NCBI GenBank assembly: GCA_001942185.1
Contig: MKJV01000068.1
Span: 248,001 to 312,000, forward strand
Source of the DNA: Pseudonocardia sp. CNS-004
GTDB lineage: Bacteria > Actinomycetota > Actinomycetes > Mycobacteriales > Pseudonocardiaceae
Direction of reading: 5' to 3'
Length of the DNA: 64,000 nt
The position numbers were made by a program, and so were the translations under genes. Under the pieces are notes generated by a model, which did no database searches, had not been told where the DNA came from, and saw only the letters and a list, made by a program, of their open reading frames with translations. How positions within the stretch are numbered: position 1 is the stretch's first letter; each line of letters starts with the position of its first letter. Positions 19,691 through 29,287 of this stretch are shown in pieces.

Positions 19691-19730
19691 AGCGTTGCCC
19701 ATCCCGGGCCGGGCAGGGGTGGGCAGCGCT
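19691..19730 (+). terminator. Strong stem-loop terminator after the binding-protein gene
   Basis: Starting with the last base of the stop codon region, AGCGTTGCCCATCCC pairs with GGGGTGGGCAGCGCT over 15 bp, two of them G-U pairs in the plus-strand RNA, around a 10-base loop. The G-U pairs would be A-C mismatches on the other strand, so it is built for plus-strand transcripts. A loose UCCGUUGUU follows. Confidence 0.75.
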
Positions 19731-19817
19731 CCGTTGTTCGGCCCGCCCCGCTGACCAAGACTCGAGGTGCGGCGCCGGGTGCGCCGCACTCCCCCACCTG
19801 ATGCGGAAGGACGAGGC

Positions 19818-20608
19818 ATGCGTCTCGACGGCAGGGTCGCCGTGATCACCGGAGGCGGCTCCGGGATCGGCGCGGCGACCGCCAGGGCGTTCACCCGCGA
19901 GGGCGCCCGGGTGGTGATCGCCGACATCGACGCCGACGCGGGCGCGCGGTCGCCGACGAGCTGCGCGCCGGCGGCGCCACGATCGACTTCGTGCACGCCG
20001 ACGCCGCCGACCCGGCGGCGCTGGAGCGGCTGGTCGCGTTCGCCGTCGACACCCACGGCACCCTCGACGTGCTGCACAACAACCACGTCGCGTTCGAGTC
20101 CGGCCGGGTGGGCGACCTGACCCTCGACGGGTTCCGGCGCTCGCTGGACGTCGGGCTCACCTCGTACTGGTACGCGATCAAGCTCGCGCTCGGCCCGATG
20201 CTCGCCCAGGGGCGCGGCTCGATCGTCAACACCGCGTCGGTGTCCGGGCTCGCCGGCGACTTCGGGCTAGGCGCCTACAACGTGCTCAAGGCCGGCGTGG
20301 TGAACCTGTCGCGGGTCACCGGCATCGAGTATGCCCGCAAGGGCGTGCGCTGCAACGCCGTGTGCCCCGGCCCGATCGGCACCCCGCCCATCGACCGGCT
20401 GCACGAGGCGGCACCGCAGATCTGGTCCGACATCCGCGACGCGATCCCGATGGGCCGCTACGGGCGGACCGAGGAGATCGCGAACGTGGTGCTGTTCCTC
20501 GCCTCCGACGAGTCCGCGTTCGTCACCGGCACGCACGTCGTGGCCGACGGCGGGCTGTGGGCGCACTCCGGGATGCCGCCGATCGGCGGCCTCGGTCCCG
20601 ACTTCTGA
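19818..20608 (+). CDS. SDR-family dehydrogenase 2
   Basis: About 263 residues after one repair near 19948. TGGGSGIG loop, LHNNHV (a variant of NNAG), NTASVSG, YNVLK (YxxxK) and the C-terminal [23 protein letters not shown]. It opens the second plus-strand gene group after the terminator and is followed by a hydrolase, so the product of this oxidation may be the hydrolase substrate or vice versa. Confidence 0.83.
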
Positions 20609-20635
20609 CCCGAACCCGCTACTGGAGGGCATGGC

Positions 20636-21412
20636 ATGACGACCCTGGAGATCCCGAACGTCGGCCGGTTCGGCGTCGACGTCTGGGAGGACGGCAACGG
20701 CGGTACCCCGCTGGTCTACCTGCACGGCTACGAGCGCCATCCCGGCGGCGCCGAGTTCCTGGCGCGGCTGGCCGAGAACCGGCGCGTCCTCGCACCGGAG
20801 CTGCCCGGCTACGGCCGCTCGACCGGTTTCGAGCACTTCACCGACGTCCTCGATGTCGCGCTGTTCCTGCGCGAGCTGGTCGGGTCGTGGGGCCTGGAGC
20901 GGGTCGACGTGGTCGGGCACTCCCTCGGCGGCATGTTCGCCGCCGAGCTCGCCGCGATCAGCCCGCACCTGATCCGCAGGCTCGTGCTCGTCGACGCGTT
21001 CGGGCTGTGGCGCGACGAGGAGCCCGCGCCCGACCCGTTCGGCGCCGCCGACGAGGTGAAGCGCGCGAAGTGGCACGGCGAGGCGCCGAAGTCCGAGCCG
21101 ACCAACTTCGAGCCCGACCCGGACGACCCGCACGCGGCGATCCTGTTCGCCGCCCGCAACCTCGGCTCGGCCACCAAGTTCATGTGGCCGATCGCCGACC
21201 GCGGCCTGCGGCGACGGCTGCCGCTGATCGCCGCGCCGACGCTGGTCGTGCACGGCACCTCCGACGGGCTGCTGCCGCTGTCCTACGCCGAAGAGTTCGC
21301 GCGCTTGGTCCCGGACGCGCAGCTCTCCACGATCGACGGTGCCGGCCATTACCCGATGGTCGAGCAGGTCGACGAGTTCGTGACCGTCGTCGACAAGTTC
21401 CTGGAGGCGTGA
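20636..21412 (+). CDS. Alpha/beta hydrolase
   Basis: 258 residues, intact. LVYLHGYERHPGG oxyanion loop, ELPGYGRS, nucleophile elbow GHSLGG, acid HGTSDGLLPL and histidine GAGHYPMV. The stop shares its last base with the ATG of the next SDR (TGATG). Similar in role but different in sequence from the hydrolase at 9926-10742; each of the two luciferase-like genes has its own hydrolase nearby. Confidence 0.87.
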   Translation: MTTLEIPNVGRFGVDVWEDGNGGTPLVYLHGYERHPGGAEFLARLAENRRVLAPELPGYGRSTGFEHFTDVLDVALFLRELVGSWGLERVDVVGHSLGGMFAAELAAISPHLIRRLVLVDAFGLWRDEEPAPDPFGAADEVKRAKWHGEAPKSEPTNFEPDPDDPHAAILFAARNLGSATKFMWPIADRGLRRRLPLIAAPTLVVHGTSDGLLPLSYAEEFARLVPDAQLSTIDGAGHYPMVEQVDEFVTVVDKFLEA

Positions 21413-22168
21413 TGGGCCGCGTAGCGGGAAGGTCGCGCTGGTCACCGGCGGCGCGGCGGGAATCGGCCGGGAGACCGCGGCGACGCTGGCCCGGGAGGCG
21501 CGCAGGTCGTGATCGGCGACATCAACGCCGACGGCGCGGAGAAGGCAGCAGCCGACATCGGCGATGCCGCGTCGGCCGTCCGGTTCGACGCCACCGACCA
21601 GCAGTCGATCCAGGACCTGGTCGCCGCCGTGCTGGACCGGCACGGGCGCATCGACGTGATCCACAACAACGCGGCGCTCGTCGGCCCGGACGCGTGGTTC
21701 ACCGACTCGACCGTGATCGACACGTCGGTGGAGATGTGGGACCGGGCGTTCGCGACGAACGTCCGCAGCATCTTCCTGATGTGCAAGTACGCGCTGCCGC
21801 ACATGGTCGCCGCCGGCGGCGGGTCGATCGTCAACATGGCCTCGGTCGGCGGCATGCGCGGCAGCACGGGCCTCACCGCCTACGGCACCACGAAGGCGGC
21901 CGTGATCGGCCTGACCCGCTTCATCGCCGCCCAGCACGGCAAGGAGGGCGTGCGCTGCAACGCGATCGCCCCCGGCGTCATCCGCACCCAGCAGCTGCTC
22001 GACGCCGTGCCCGACCTGCCGCGGCAGGCGCTGGCCGGGGTCGCCTCGCCGCGGGTTGGCGAACCCTCCGACATCGCGAACATGGTGCTGTTTCTCGCCT
22101 CGGACGAGTCGGCCTTCGTCAACGGCGAGGTCTACCGCGTCGACGGCGGCGGAATGGCCACGAGCTGA
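21412..22168 (+). CDS. SDR-family dehydrogenase 3
   Basis: About 252 residues. Two missing bases near 21430 (GCGGGAAGG) and 21500 (GGGAGGCGC) break the N-terminus; repaired it reads GKVALVTGGAAGIGR. IHNNAA, NMASVGG, YGTTK (YxxxK) and GEVYRVDGG follow. Directly coupled to the hydrolase upstream. The HNN variant of the NNAG motif is shared with SDR 2. Confidence 0.82.
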
Positions 22169-22187
22169 CCTTCCAGGGAGGAAGACC

Positions 22188-22490
22188 ATGATCAAGCTGA
22201 CCGTACTCTACGACGTCCCCGCGGACGTCGACACGTTCGACGCGCACTACTTCGGCACCCATGTCCCGCTCGCGGGGAAGGTGCCGGGGATCGAGCGCGT
22301 CGAGGTGACGCGCTTCGGCCCGGGCCCCGACGGGTCGCCCGCGCCCTACCACCTGATGGCGGAGCTGTACTTCGCTGACGCCTCCGCCATGCAGGCCGCG
22401 CTCGGCTCCCCGGAGGGCAAGGCCCTCGGCGCGGACGTCGCCAACTTCGCCGACACCCGGTCGACGCACCTCGTCGGCACCGTGGCCTGA
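22188..22490 (+). CDS. EthD-family protein
   Basis: A 100-residue dimeric alpha/beta-barrel (ferredoxin-like) protein. IKLTVLYDVPADVDTFDAHY and HVPLAGKVPGI with the conserved H are family features; the end reads STHLVGTVA. RBS GGGAGGAAG. EthD proteins accompany monooxygenase pathways but their chemical role is often unknown. It precedes luciferase-like gene 2 by 10 bp. Confidence 0.8.
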   Translation: MIKLTVLYDVPADVDTFDAHYFGTHVPLAGKVPGIERVEVTRFGPGPDGSPAPYHLMAELYFADASAMQAALGSPEGKALGADVANFADTRSTHLVGTVA

Positions 22491-22500
22491 AAGGACAACC

Positions 22501-23747
22501 GTGAAGTTCCACTGGTTCGCCCAGCAGTACTACACGAAGCTGCCGCACGACTTCGGCGACACCGTGCACAGCTCGTGGGTCACACCGCCGGCGTCGGTCG
22601 CCGACCCCCGCCAGGTCGGCGAGGACTACCACAAGTACATCCGCCTGATGCAGCAGGCGGACGGCCTCGGCTGGGACTCGCTGCTGCTCAACGAGCACCA
22701 CCAGACCTCGCTGGCGATGACGCCGTCGCCGAACCTGATCGCCTCGATCCTGGCCGCCACCACCGAGAACGCCGCGATCGCGCTGTGCGGCAACTCGCTG
22801 GCGCTGTACAACCCGCCGATCCGGGTAGCCGAGGAGATGGCGATGATCGACGCCCTCTCCGGGGGCCGGCTGATCGCGGGCATCGTGTTCGGCACGCCGA
22901 TGGACACCGCGTTCTCCTACGGGGTGCCGCCGATCGAGCTGCGCGAGCGGTTCCACGAGGCCCGCGAGCTGATCCTCAAGGCGTGGACGGCCGACGAACC
23001 GTTCGCGTTCAACGGGAAGTACACGAAGCTGCGCTACGTCAACCCGTGGCCGCGACCGGTGCAGGACGAGATCCCGATCTGGATCCCGGGCAGCGGCAGC
23101 CCGGAGACCTGGGACGTCGTGAACGCGCTGGACTACTGCTACGGCTACCTGTCGTTCTCGGGCAAGCAGAGCGCGGCGCCGATCGTCGGCGGGTTCTGGG
23201 ACTACACCGAGAGCCAGGGCGCCAGCATGAACCCGAACCGCATGGCGTTCACCCAGATCATCTGCTGCGCCGACACCGAGGCCGAGGCCGAGCGGCAGTA
23301 CGCCGACGCGGTGAAGTACTTCTACCGGCAGAACCCCACCGCCCTGGAGTTCGCCACCCCGCCCGGCTACAACTCGCTGCCCTCGATCAAGGCCAACCTC
23401 ACGCGGGCGAAGACCCAGTCCGCGGAGGAACGCCAGAAGGCCCAGCGCGGCGAGCTGTCGTTCTGGGAGTACGACGAGCTGGGCTACATCATCGCCGGCA
23501 CGCCGGAGCGGGTGGAGCAGCGCGTCCGGGCGCTGGCCACCGAGCTGCGGATCGGGCAGCTGATCACGTGCATGCACGTCGGGAACCTGCCCGAGGAGGT
23601 CGCGGCGGAGAACAACCGGCTCGTGGGGACATCCGTGATCCCGAAGCTGCGCGACGTGTGGGCCGACGAGGAGGACCGCTGGACGCCGAAGGTCAGCCAG
23701 GAGCGGGTCGCGCCAGGTTCGGCAGCCGCGCCGGTCTGGCGGTCTGA
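22501..23747 (+). CDS. LLM-class flavin-dependent monooxygenase 2
   Basis: About 415 residues, clear paralogue of the enzyme at 10745-11997 (same MKFHWFA start, EHHQTSLAMTPSPNLIAS, ALYNPPIRVAEEMAMID, FWEYDELGYIIAGTPERV). GTG start after AAAGGA. As written, the frame runs on into the downstream GAF regulator; adding one base near 23712 gives the expected tail ARFGSRAGLAV and a TGA at 23745-23747. It can share FMNH2 from the reductase at 9321. Confidence 0.85.
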
Positions 23748-23765
23748 CGGCCTCGTCCTCGCCGC

Positions 23766-23771
23766 TAGCGT
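23766..23771 (+). promoter_or_regulatory. -10 box for a leaderless regulator transcript
   Basis: TAGCGT fits the actinobacterial TANNNT -10 box and lies 7 bp before GTG 23779. No ribosome site precedes that GTG, so translation from a leaderless mRNA is likely. Confidence 0.45.
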
Positions 23772-23778
23772 GGGGCGG

Positions 23779-25743
23779 GTGGGAGTCATGAGGCCGGGCA
23801 GCAGCGCGGACGAGACGATCGCCCGGCTGCTGCACCTGCTCGCCACGGAGGCGCCCGGCGAGGCCTTCGACCGGCTCGCGGCGGAGATCGAGGCGAGCCC
23901 GCACGGTCCCGGCCGCGACGAGCTGCTCGTAGCCCTCGGCCGGGCCGCACGGATCCGCGGCTTGCTCGCCCACCGCCGGCGCCGCGAGAAGGAGACGCAC
24001 GCGCTGATCGAGACGGCCCGGGACCTCGCCTCGCTGCGCGACATCGACGAGGTGCTGGACGCCATCGTGCACCGGGCCCGCCAGCTGCTCGGCACCGACA
24101 CCACCTACCTCGCGCTGCGCGACCCGAGCCGGGGCGACGTGTACATGCGGGTCACGCTCGGCACGGTCACCCGCGCGATCGAGTCGGTGCGCCAGCCGCT
24201 GGGCAGCGGGGTCGGGGGCCGGATCATCGCGACGGGCGAGTCCTTCGCCACCTCGGACTATGTGAACGACCCGCGGCTGCAGCGGGACCGGGCGGTCACC
24301 GACGCGTCGTCGAGGACGGCATCGTCAGCATGGCGGGCGTGCCCCTGCGGCTGGGCGAGGACGTCGTCGGCGCGCTGTTCGTCGCCAACCGCTACGAGCG
24401 CACCTTCGAACCGGCGGAGATCGACCTGCTGCGCTCGCTCGCCGACCACGCCGCGATCGTGATCGAGAACGCGCGGCTGTTCGAGGCCGCCGAGGTGACG
24501 GCACAGCGGTTGCGCGACGCCAACACCGAGCTCTCCGAGCAGGGGCGGGCGTTGGAGCGCGCGAGCGCGGCGCACGAGCAGCTGATGCCGATGGCGCTGC
24601 GGGGCGCCGACCTCGCCGAGCTGGTCGGACGCGTTGCGTCGATGCTGGACGGCACCGTCGTGGCGGCCGGGGTCGACGGCGAGGTGTTCGCGACCGGCGG
24701 CGGCGGGCCGCCGCGCCGGACCCGCTGCCGCCCCTGCGCCGGACGCGGTCGGCGCCGCCCCGGTGCCGGGTGCTCCCGGGGTGTGGACGGTCCCGGTCCG
24801 CGCCGGCGACGACCTGTTCGGCCACCTCGTGCTCGCCGCTGCCGCCCCGCTTCCGGACGCCGACGTGCGCAACGTCGAGCGGGCCGCCCAGACCGCGGCG
24901 CTGCTGCAGCTGATGGAGCGGCAGGTGTCGGCGGCCGAGCAACAGGTGCGCGGCGAGCTGATCGACGACCTACTGGCCGAGCGCGAGCCGGACTGGGATG
25001 CGTTCGAGCGGCGCGCGCGCCGCTCGGGAGCGCTGGACTTCCGGCACCCGCACACCGTGCTCGTCCTGGCGGCGACGGGCCTGACGCGGCAGCACCTGCT
25101 CGGACGAGCCGCCACGCGTGCGGCCCGGCACGGCGGGCTGGCCACCGAGCACGCCGGCCGGGTGGTGGTGCTGCTCCCGCGGGTGGACCCCACGGCGGCC
25201 CACGCCGTGGCCCGCGACCTCGGCCGCACCACCGGCGCCGTCGTGACGGCGGGCATCGCCGGCCCGGGGCGGGGTGCGCCCGAGCTGCGGGCCCACCACC
25301 GGGAGGCCGAGCGGTGCCTGCGGCTGCTGCTCGCGCTGGGCCGCGAGGGCGAGGCCGCGACGCTCGCCGACCTGGGCGTGCTCGGGCTGGTCCTGCGCGG
25401 CACGTCACCGCAGCAGGTGCGGGCCCTGCTCGCCGAAGGCGTCACACCGCTGCAGCGCTACGACGAGCAGCACAACACGCTGCTGCTCGAGACCCTGAAC
25501 GCCTACTTCGCGGCCGGTCAGAACCCGCGCGCCGCCGCCCGGGCGCTGCAGGTGCACCCGAACACCATCTACCAGCGGCTGGACCGCATCGACCAGGTGC
25601 TCGGGCACCGCCGCTGGCGGGAACCGGAGGGTGCGCTGCCCGTCCAGCTCGGCCTGCAGCTGCGACAGGTGCTCGCGCACATCCCGATGGAGCAGCTGAT
25701 CCCACCGGCTAGCAGTCGTTATCCAGGCGACCACCATCGTTGA
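23779..25743 (+). CDS. GAF/PucR-type transcriptional regulator 1
   Basis: About 654 residues. N-terminal helical region, GAF domain (roughly residues 100-235, GVGGRIIATGESFATSDYV, AGVPLRLGEDVVGALFVANR), a coiled-coil linker (EVTAQRLRDANTELSEQ), a central CdaR-like region, and a C-terminal helix-turn-helix ARALQVHPNTIYQRLDRIDQV typical of PucR/CdaR. One base is missing near 24308; near 24715 in a GGCGGCGGCGGG run one base appears extra (or two missing). It follows the pathway genes and probably senses a substrate or intermediate via GAF. A paralogue lies at 26604. Confidence 0.82.
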
Positions 25744-25760
25744 CCTCCCCGCTCCCGCCT

Positions 25761-25779
25761 GGCTAACGTCAGTGGCTAA
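25761..25779. promoter_or_regulatory. Direct GGCTAA repeats upstream of SDR 4
   Basis: GGCTAA occurs at 25761-25766 and 25774-25779, 13 bp apart, in the 59-bp gap before SDR 4. This is the half-site of the palindrome in the tetR/acyl-CoA dehydrogenase gap, so the same regulator may bind here. The repeat is direct, not inverted. Confidence 0.35.
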
Positions 25780-25802
25780 TGGACATTCGCCAAGGAGGGC
25801 CG

Positions 25803-26564
25803 ATGCCGCGCCTGCTGGAGCGCTTCTCGCTGGACGGCCGCGTCGCGATCGTGACCGGGGCCTCGTCCGGCCTCGGGGTCGCGTTCGCACAGGCCTCGCC
25901 GAGGCCGGTGCCGACGTCGTGCTGGCCGCCCGGCGCGCCGACCGGCTCGATGCCACCCGCACGCTCGTCGAGGACGCCGGGCGGCGAGCGCTGGCCTTCC
26001 CCACGGACGTGAGCAGCCAGCCGCAGTGCCAGGGGCTCGTCGACGCGGCGATGGCGGAGTTCGGCCGGGTCGACGTGCTGGTCAACAACGCCGGAATCGG
26101 CACCGCGGTCCCGGCCACGCGGGAGACGGTGCAGGAGTTCGAGCAGGTCATCGACCTCAATCTCAACGGCTGCTATTGGATGGCGCAGGCCTGCGGGCGG
26201 GTCATGCTCCCGGGTAGCAGCATCGTCAACATCTCGAGCGTCCTCGGGCTCACCACGGCCGGGTTGCCGCAGGCCGCGTACTCGGCGAGCAAGGCGGCGC
26301 TCGTCGGCCTCACCCGTGACCTGGCCCAGCAGTGGAGCGGGCGGCGCGGCATCCGGGTGAACGCCCTCGCGCGGGCTTCTTCACGTCAGAGATGACCGAC
26401 CAGTACAAGCCCGGCTACCTCGACGAGCAGATGCGGCGAGTGCCGATGGGGCGGATGGGCGACCCGGCGGAGCTCACCGCCGCCGTCGTGTTCCTGGCGA
26501 GCGCCGCGGGCGCTATGTGACCGGCCAGACGCTGGCCGTCGACGGCGGATTCACCATCACCTGA
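25803..26564 (+). CDS. SDR-family dehydrogenase 4
   Basis: About 254 residues; three missing bases (near 25893, 26372 and 26512) are needed to restore it, the highest density in the window. TGASSGLG, NNAGIG, NISSV, YSASK (YxxxK) and TLAVDGGF are present. AAGGAGG before the ATG at 25803. It lies between the two GAF/PucR regulators. Confidence 0.78.
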
Positions 26565-26603
26565 TCTCGCGGCCGCGTCGCGAGGCGAGAGCGGAGGCCG
26601 ACG

Positions 26604-28511
26604 ATGTCCCTCACCGCTGATCCCGCAGCCCGGCCGGCCGGCGCGTCGCATGTGCTGTCCGCCGTACTGCAGGCCCTGGCCGACGAGGCGCCCGCCGACG
26701 AGCTCGGCGATCTCCTGGCCGCCGCGGAGCGGGCCGACGCGCCGGCGGCCGCGCGGGCCGACGCCCGGCGCATCCGCGCGCTCCTGGAGCACCGGGCGCT
26801 GCGGGAGCGCGAGGCGCAGGTGCTCTACGAGACGGCGCGTGACCTCACCTCGCTGCGCGACGTCGACGCCGTCCTCACCGCGATCGTCGACCGCTCGCGG
26901 CGGCTGCTGGCCTGCGACTCGACCTACATCGCCCTCGTCGATGCCGACACCGGCGACGCCGTGATGCGGGTGACGTCCGGGACGCGCACCGCGGGCATCC
27001 GCTCGGTGCGGCAGCCGGCGGGATTCGGTGTGGGCGGGCACGTCATCGCGACCGGGCGGCCGGTGGCCACCGCCAACTACCACACCGACCCGCGCCTGCG
27101 CCGGGACCCGCACGTGGCGAGCGCGGTGGCGGACGACGGCATCGCCAGCATCGCCGGCGTGCCGATCAAGAGCGGCCGGGAAGTCATCGGGGCACTGTTC
27201 GCCGCCAACCGCCGTGAGCGCACGTTCGAGCAGGCCGAGATCGCCGTGCTCACCTCGCTCGCCGCGCACGCCGCGATCGTGCTGGAGAACGCGCGCTTGT
27301 TCGAGCGGGTGCAGCAGTCATCAGCGCAGCTGCGGGAGGCGAACGGCCGGCTGCGGGCGCAGCGGGAGGCGCTGGAACGCGCGAGTCGGGCGCACGAGCA
27401 GCTGATGCCGATGGCGCTGACCCGCGTGGGCCTGCCTGAGTTCGTCAGCACCCTCGCCCGGATCCTGCACGGGACGGTCGCGCTCGTGGCGAGCTCGGGC
27501 CAGGTGCTCGCGGTGGGGAGCACACCGGGCGGGCCAGCCCCCGAGGAGCTGCTGGCCGACCGGCGCGGCGTGGCGCGCAGCGCCCCCGTGCGCGCCGGCA
27601 GCGAGAACTTCGGCCGGCTCGTGTTCGCCCGGTCGGCCGCCACACCGGCTCCGGACACCGACGCCCGCACCCTCGAACGCGCCGCGCAGACCGCTGCGCT
27701 CCTACTGCTCATGCAGCGGCGCACCTCGATTGTCGAGCTCGAGCTGCGAGCCGAGCTCGTCGCGGACCTGCTGGCCGACAGCCCGCCGGACCCCGCCGTG
27801 CTGCGCCGCCGGGCCGAACGGCTGGGGGTGACCGTCCTCGACCGCCCCCACACCGTGATCGCGCTCACCGCCCCGGACGTCCCCCGGCGCACCCTCCTCG
27901 ACGCCGCCACGGAGTTCGCGGCCGAGGCCGGCGGCATCGCGGGCGAGCATGCGGCGCAGGCAGTCCTGCTGCTGCCCGGGACCGACCCCGGCCAGGCCGC
28001 CCGGAATGCAGCAGCCCGGTTGCGCGCGACCACCGGCTGCGCGGTCACCGCGGGCGGCGCGGGCCCGGGCGCCTCGGTTGGGGAGACCCGCCGGCTGCAC
28101 CGACTGGCCACCCGCTGCCAGCGGCTGCTCGCCGCCCTCGGCCGCGCCGGCGCGGGTGCCGGGATCGGCGAGCTCGGAGTGATCGGCAGCGTGCTCGAGG
28201 ACGCCGCACCCGAACACGTGCACGGCCTGCTCGAGCACACCCTCGGCCCACTGCTGCGCTACGACCGGGAGCACCGCGCCCAGCTCGTCGAGACGCTCCA
28301 CCACTTCTTCGCCCGCGGACAGCACGCCCAGTCGACAGCCGCAGACCTCGGCGTGCACGTCAACACCGTCTACCAGCGACTGGACCGCATCGACCAGGTG
28401 CTCGACCACGCACGGTGGCGGATGCCGCAAGGCGCGCTCGACATGCAGATGGCGCTGCAGTTCCACCGGTCGATGCAGCCGCAGCTCCTCGATGCCCAAG
28501 CCGCCAGGTGA
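26604..28511 (+). CDS. GAF/PucR-type transcriptional regulator 2
   Basis: 635 residues, intact. Same architecture as regulator 1: GAF domain (about 90-235, GFGVGGHVIATGRPVATANY), linker coil SSAQLREANGRLRAQREAL, the shared ERASRAHEQLMPMAL segment, and C-terminal HTH AADLGVHVNTVYQRLDRIDQ. The two must come from a duplication. RBS GGAGG before the ATG. Immediately after its stop the sequence turns into gene debris, so it marks the edge of the conserved catabolic block. Confidence 0.87.
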   Translation: MSLTADPAARPAGASHVLSAVLQALADEAPADELGDLLAAAERADAPAAARADARRIRALLEHRALREREAQVLYETARDLTSLRDVDAVLTAIVDRSRRLLACDSTYIALVDADTGDAVMRVTSGTRTAGIRSVRQPAGFGVGGHVIATGRPVATANYHTDPRLRRDPHVASAVADDGIASIAGVPIKSGREVIGALFAANRRERTFEQAEIAVLTSLAAHAAIVLENARLFERVQQSSAQLREANGRLRAQREALERASRAHEQLMPMALTRVGLPEFVSTLARILHGTVALVASSGQVLAVGSTPGGPAPEELLADRRGVARSAPVRAGSENFGRLVFARSAATPAPDTDARTLERAAQTAALLLLMQRRTSIVELELRAELVADLLADSPPDPAVLRRRAERLGVTVLDRPHTVIALTAPDVPRRTLLDAATEFAAEAGGIAGEHAAQAVLLLPGTDPGQAARNAAARLRATTGCAVTAGGAGPGASVGETRRLHRLATRCQRLLAALGRAGAGAGIGELGVIGSVLEDAAPEHVHGLLEHTLGPLLRYDREHRAQLVETLHHFFARGQHAQSTAADLGVHVNTVYQRLDRIDQVLDHARWRMPQGALDMQMALQFHRSMQPQLLDAQAAR

Positions 28512-28790
28512 TGTCGATGGTCGGCGCGTAACGCGTGGCGGACGATGTCGGCGAGGTGGACGGTGGACTCCGCAGGTAGAAACACCGACGGTGGGTCACC
28601 GCCGAAGGGAACCACGACCGCGGTGTGCGGGGCCGTGGGATCGAGGCCGAGCGTCTCCAGCGCGGCGTCCCGATCGCTGTCGGCGTCGAAATCGTCCTCG
28701 GCGATCCGGGTGAGCAACAGCTTGGTGGTCTCGAGATGGGAGTTCAGCATCCTGTCGCGTTCGGCGTTCCTCGCGGATGGCCCGGGTAGA
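28512..28790 (-). pseudogene. Fragment of an unrecognised protein gene
   Basis: About 85 residues with normal composition are readable on the minus strand: NSHLETTKLLLTRIAEDDF, SDRDAALETLGLDPTAP and VFLPAESTVHLADIV. Neither a proper start nor stop is present: the 3' side runs into the regulator gene and the 5' side into the integrase remnant. I do not recognise the family. Part of it (28570-28612) resembles the hairpin region of the att repeats. Confidence 0.45.
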
Positions 28791-28799
28791 TCGTGGTTC

Positions 28800-29100
28800 G
28801 ATCGGCCCGTCGTCGGCACGTCGCCGTGGTCGAGCTGTCCGCCGCTCCTTCCGCCGAGTAGTCGCCGCAGCAGGGCTGGACTCACAAGACTGGACGCCCC
28901 GAGAGCTACGCCACAGCTTCGTATCCCTGCTCTCACAGAACGGCGTCCGGATCGAAGACATCTCACGCCTGGTCGGACACAGCGGCACTGCCGTCACCGA
29001 GCGCGTCTACCGACACCAGCTCCAAGCGATCCTGGACAAGGGCACAACCGCCATGGACGACCTGTTCCCGCTGGACCCGACGGGACAGTCACTCAGATAG
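28800..29100 (+). pseudogene. Tyrosine integrase, C-terminal remnant (copy 2)
   Basis: The last ~100 residues of an actinobacterial integrase: GLDSQDWTPRELRHSFVSLL with the catalytic RxLRH, then DISRLVGHSGTAVTERVYRH with the second arginine-box histidine and the tyrosine nucleophile, and the tail MDDLFPLDPTG. The N-terminal and core domains and the first catalytic arginine are missing, so it cannot act. It ends ~145 bp before the tRNA-Pro fragment, the usual int-att layout. The short copy near 527-610 has the same tail. Confidence 0.75.
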
Positions 29101-29201
29101 TCACTCAGCGCGGGATCTTGATCGAACGAAGAGGCGCCAGGCCAGCAGAGCCACAGGCGCAAACGATCATCGTGACGGTAGTTTCCGCAAGTAGAAACGC
29201 C

Positions 29202-29237
29202 GACGGGCGGCTCCCCCGCCGAAGGGAACCGCCCGTC
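29202..29237. terminator. Hairpin beside the att site, copy 2
   Basis: Identical to the hairpin at 723-758: two 14-base arms with one mismatch and an 8-base loop, between the integrase stop and the tRNA fragment. Confidence 0.55.
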
Positions 29238-29244
29238 TGTGCCG

Positions 29245-29287
29245 TCGGGACGACAGGATTTGAACCTGCGACCCCTTGACCCCCAGT
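29245..29287 (-). other. att-like 3' fragment of tRNA-Pro(GGG), copy 2
   Basis: Same 43 bases as at 766-808: anticodon loop, T-arm and acceptor 3' strand of tRNA-Pro, with no 5' half beyond 29287. Not a functional tRNA. Confidence 0.75.

Larger units (their letters stand above)
809..29287. mobile_element. Putative integrated island bounded by two int-tail/att copies
   Basis: Two direct copies of an integrase tail plus tRNA-Pro 3' fragment bound 28.5 kb of catabolic genes. No intact integrase, excisionase, replication or transfer gene lies between them, so the segment is at most an immobile relic. Neither copy is joined to a whole tRNA; the flanking sequence could instead come from repeated insertions of related elements at the same tRNA, with this segment trapped between. 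The boundaries are seen; the island interpretation is inference. Confidence 0.4.
29005..29287. repeat. int-tail/att repeat, copy 2
   Basis: Direct repeat of 527-808; 29191-29287 is identical to 712-808 over 97 bp and the rest is similar. Same orientation, 28.5 kb apart. Confidence 0.85.

Noticed and set aside
20267..22195. Long minus-strand frame opposite SDR 2, hydrolase and SDR 3
   Set aside because: Antisense shadow with unnatural composition; the plus-strand genes have motifs and ribosome sites.
22501..24462. Monooxygenase-GAF fusion protein
   Set aside because: Explained by one missing base near 23712; a normal stop and a leaderless start follow.
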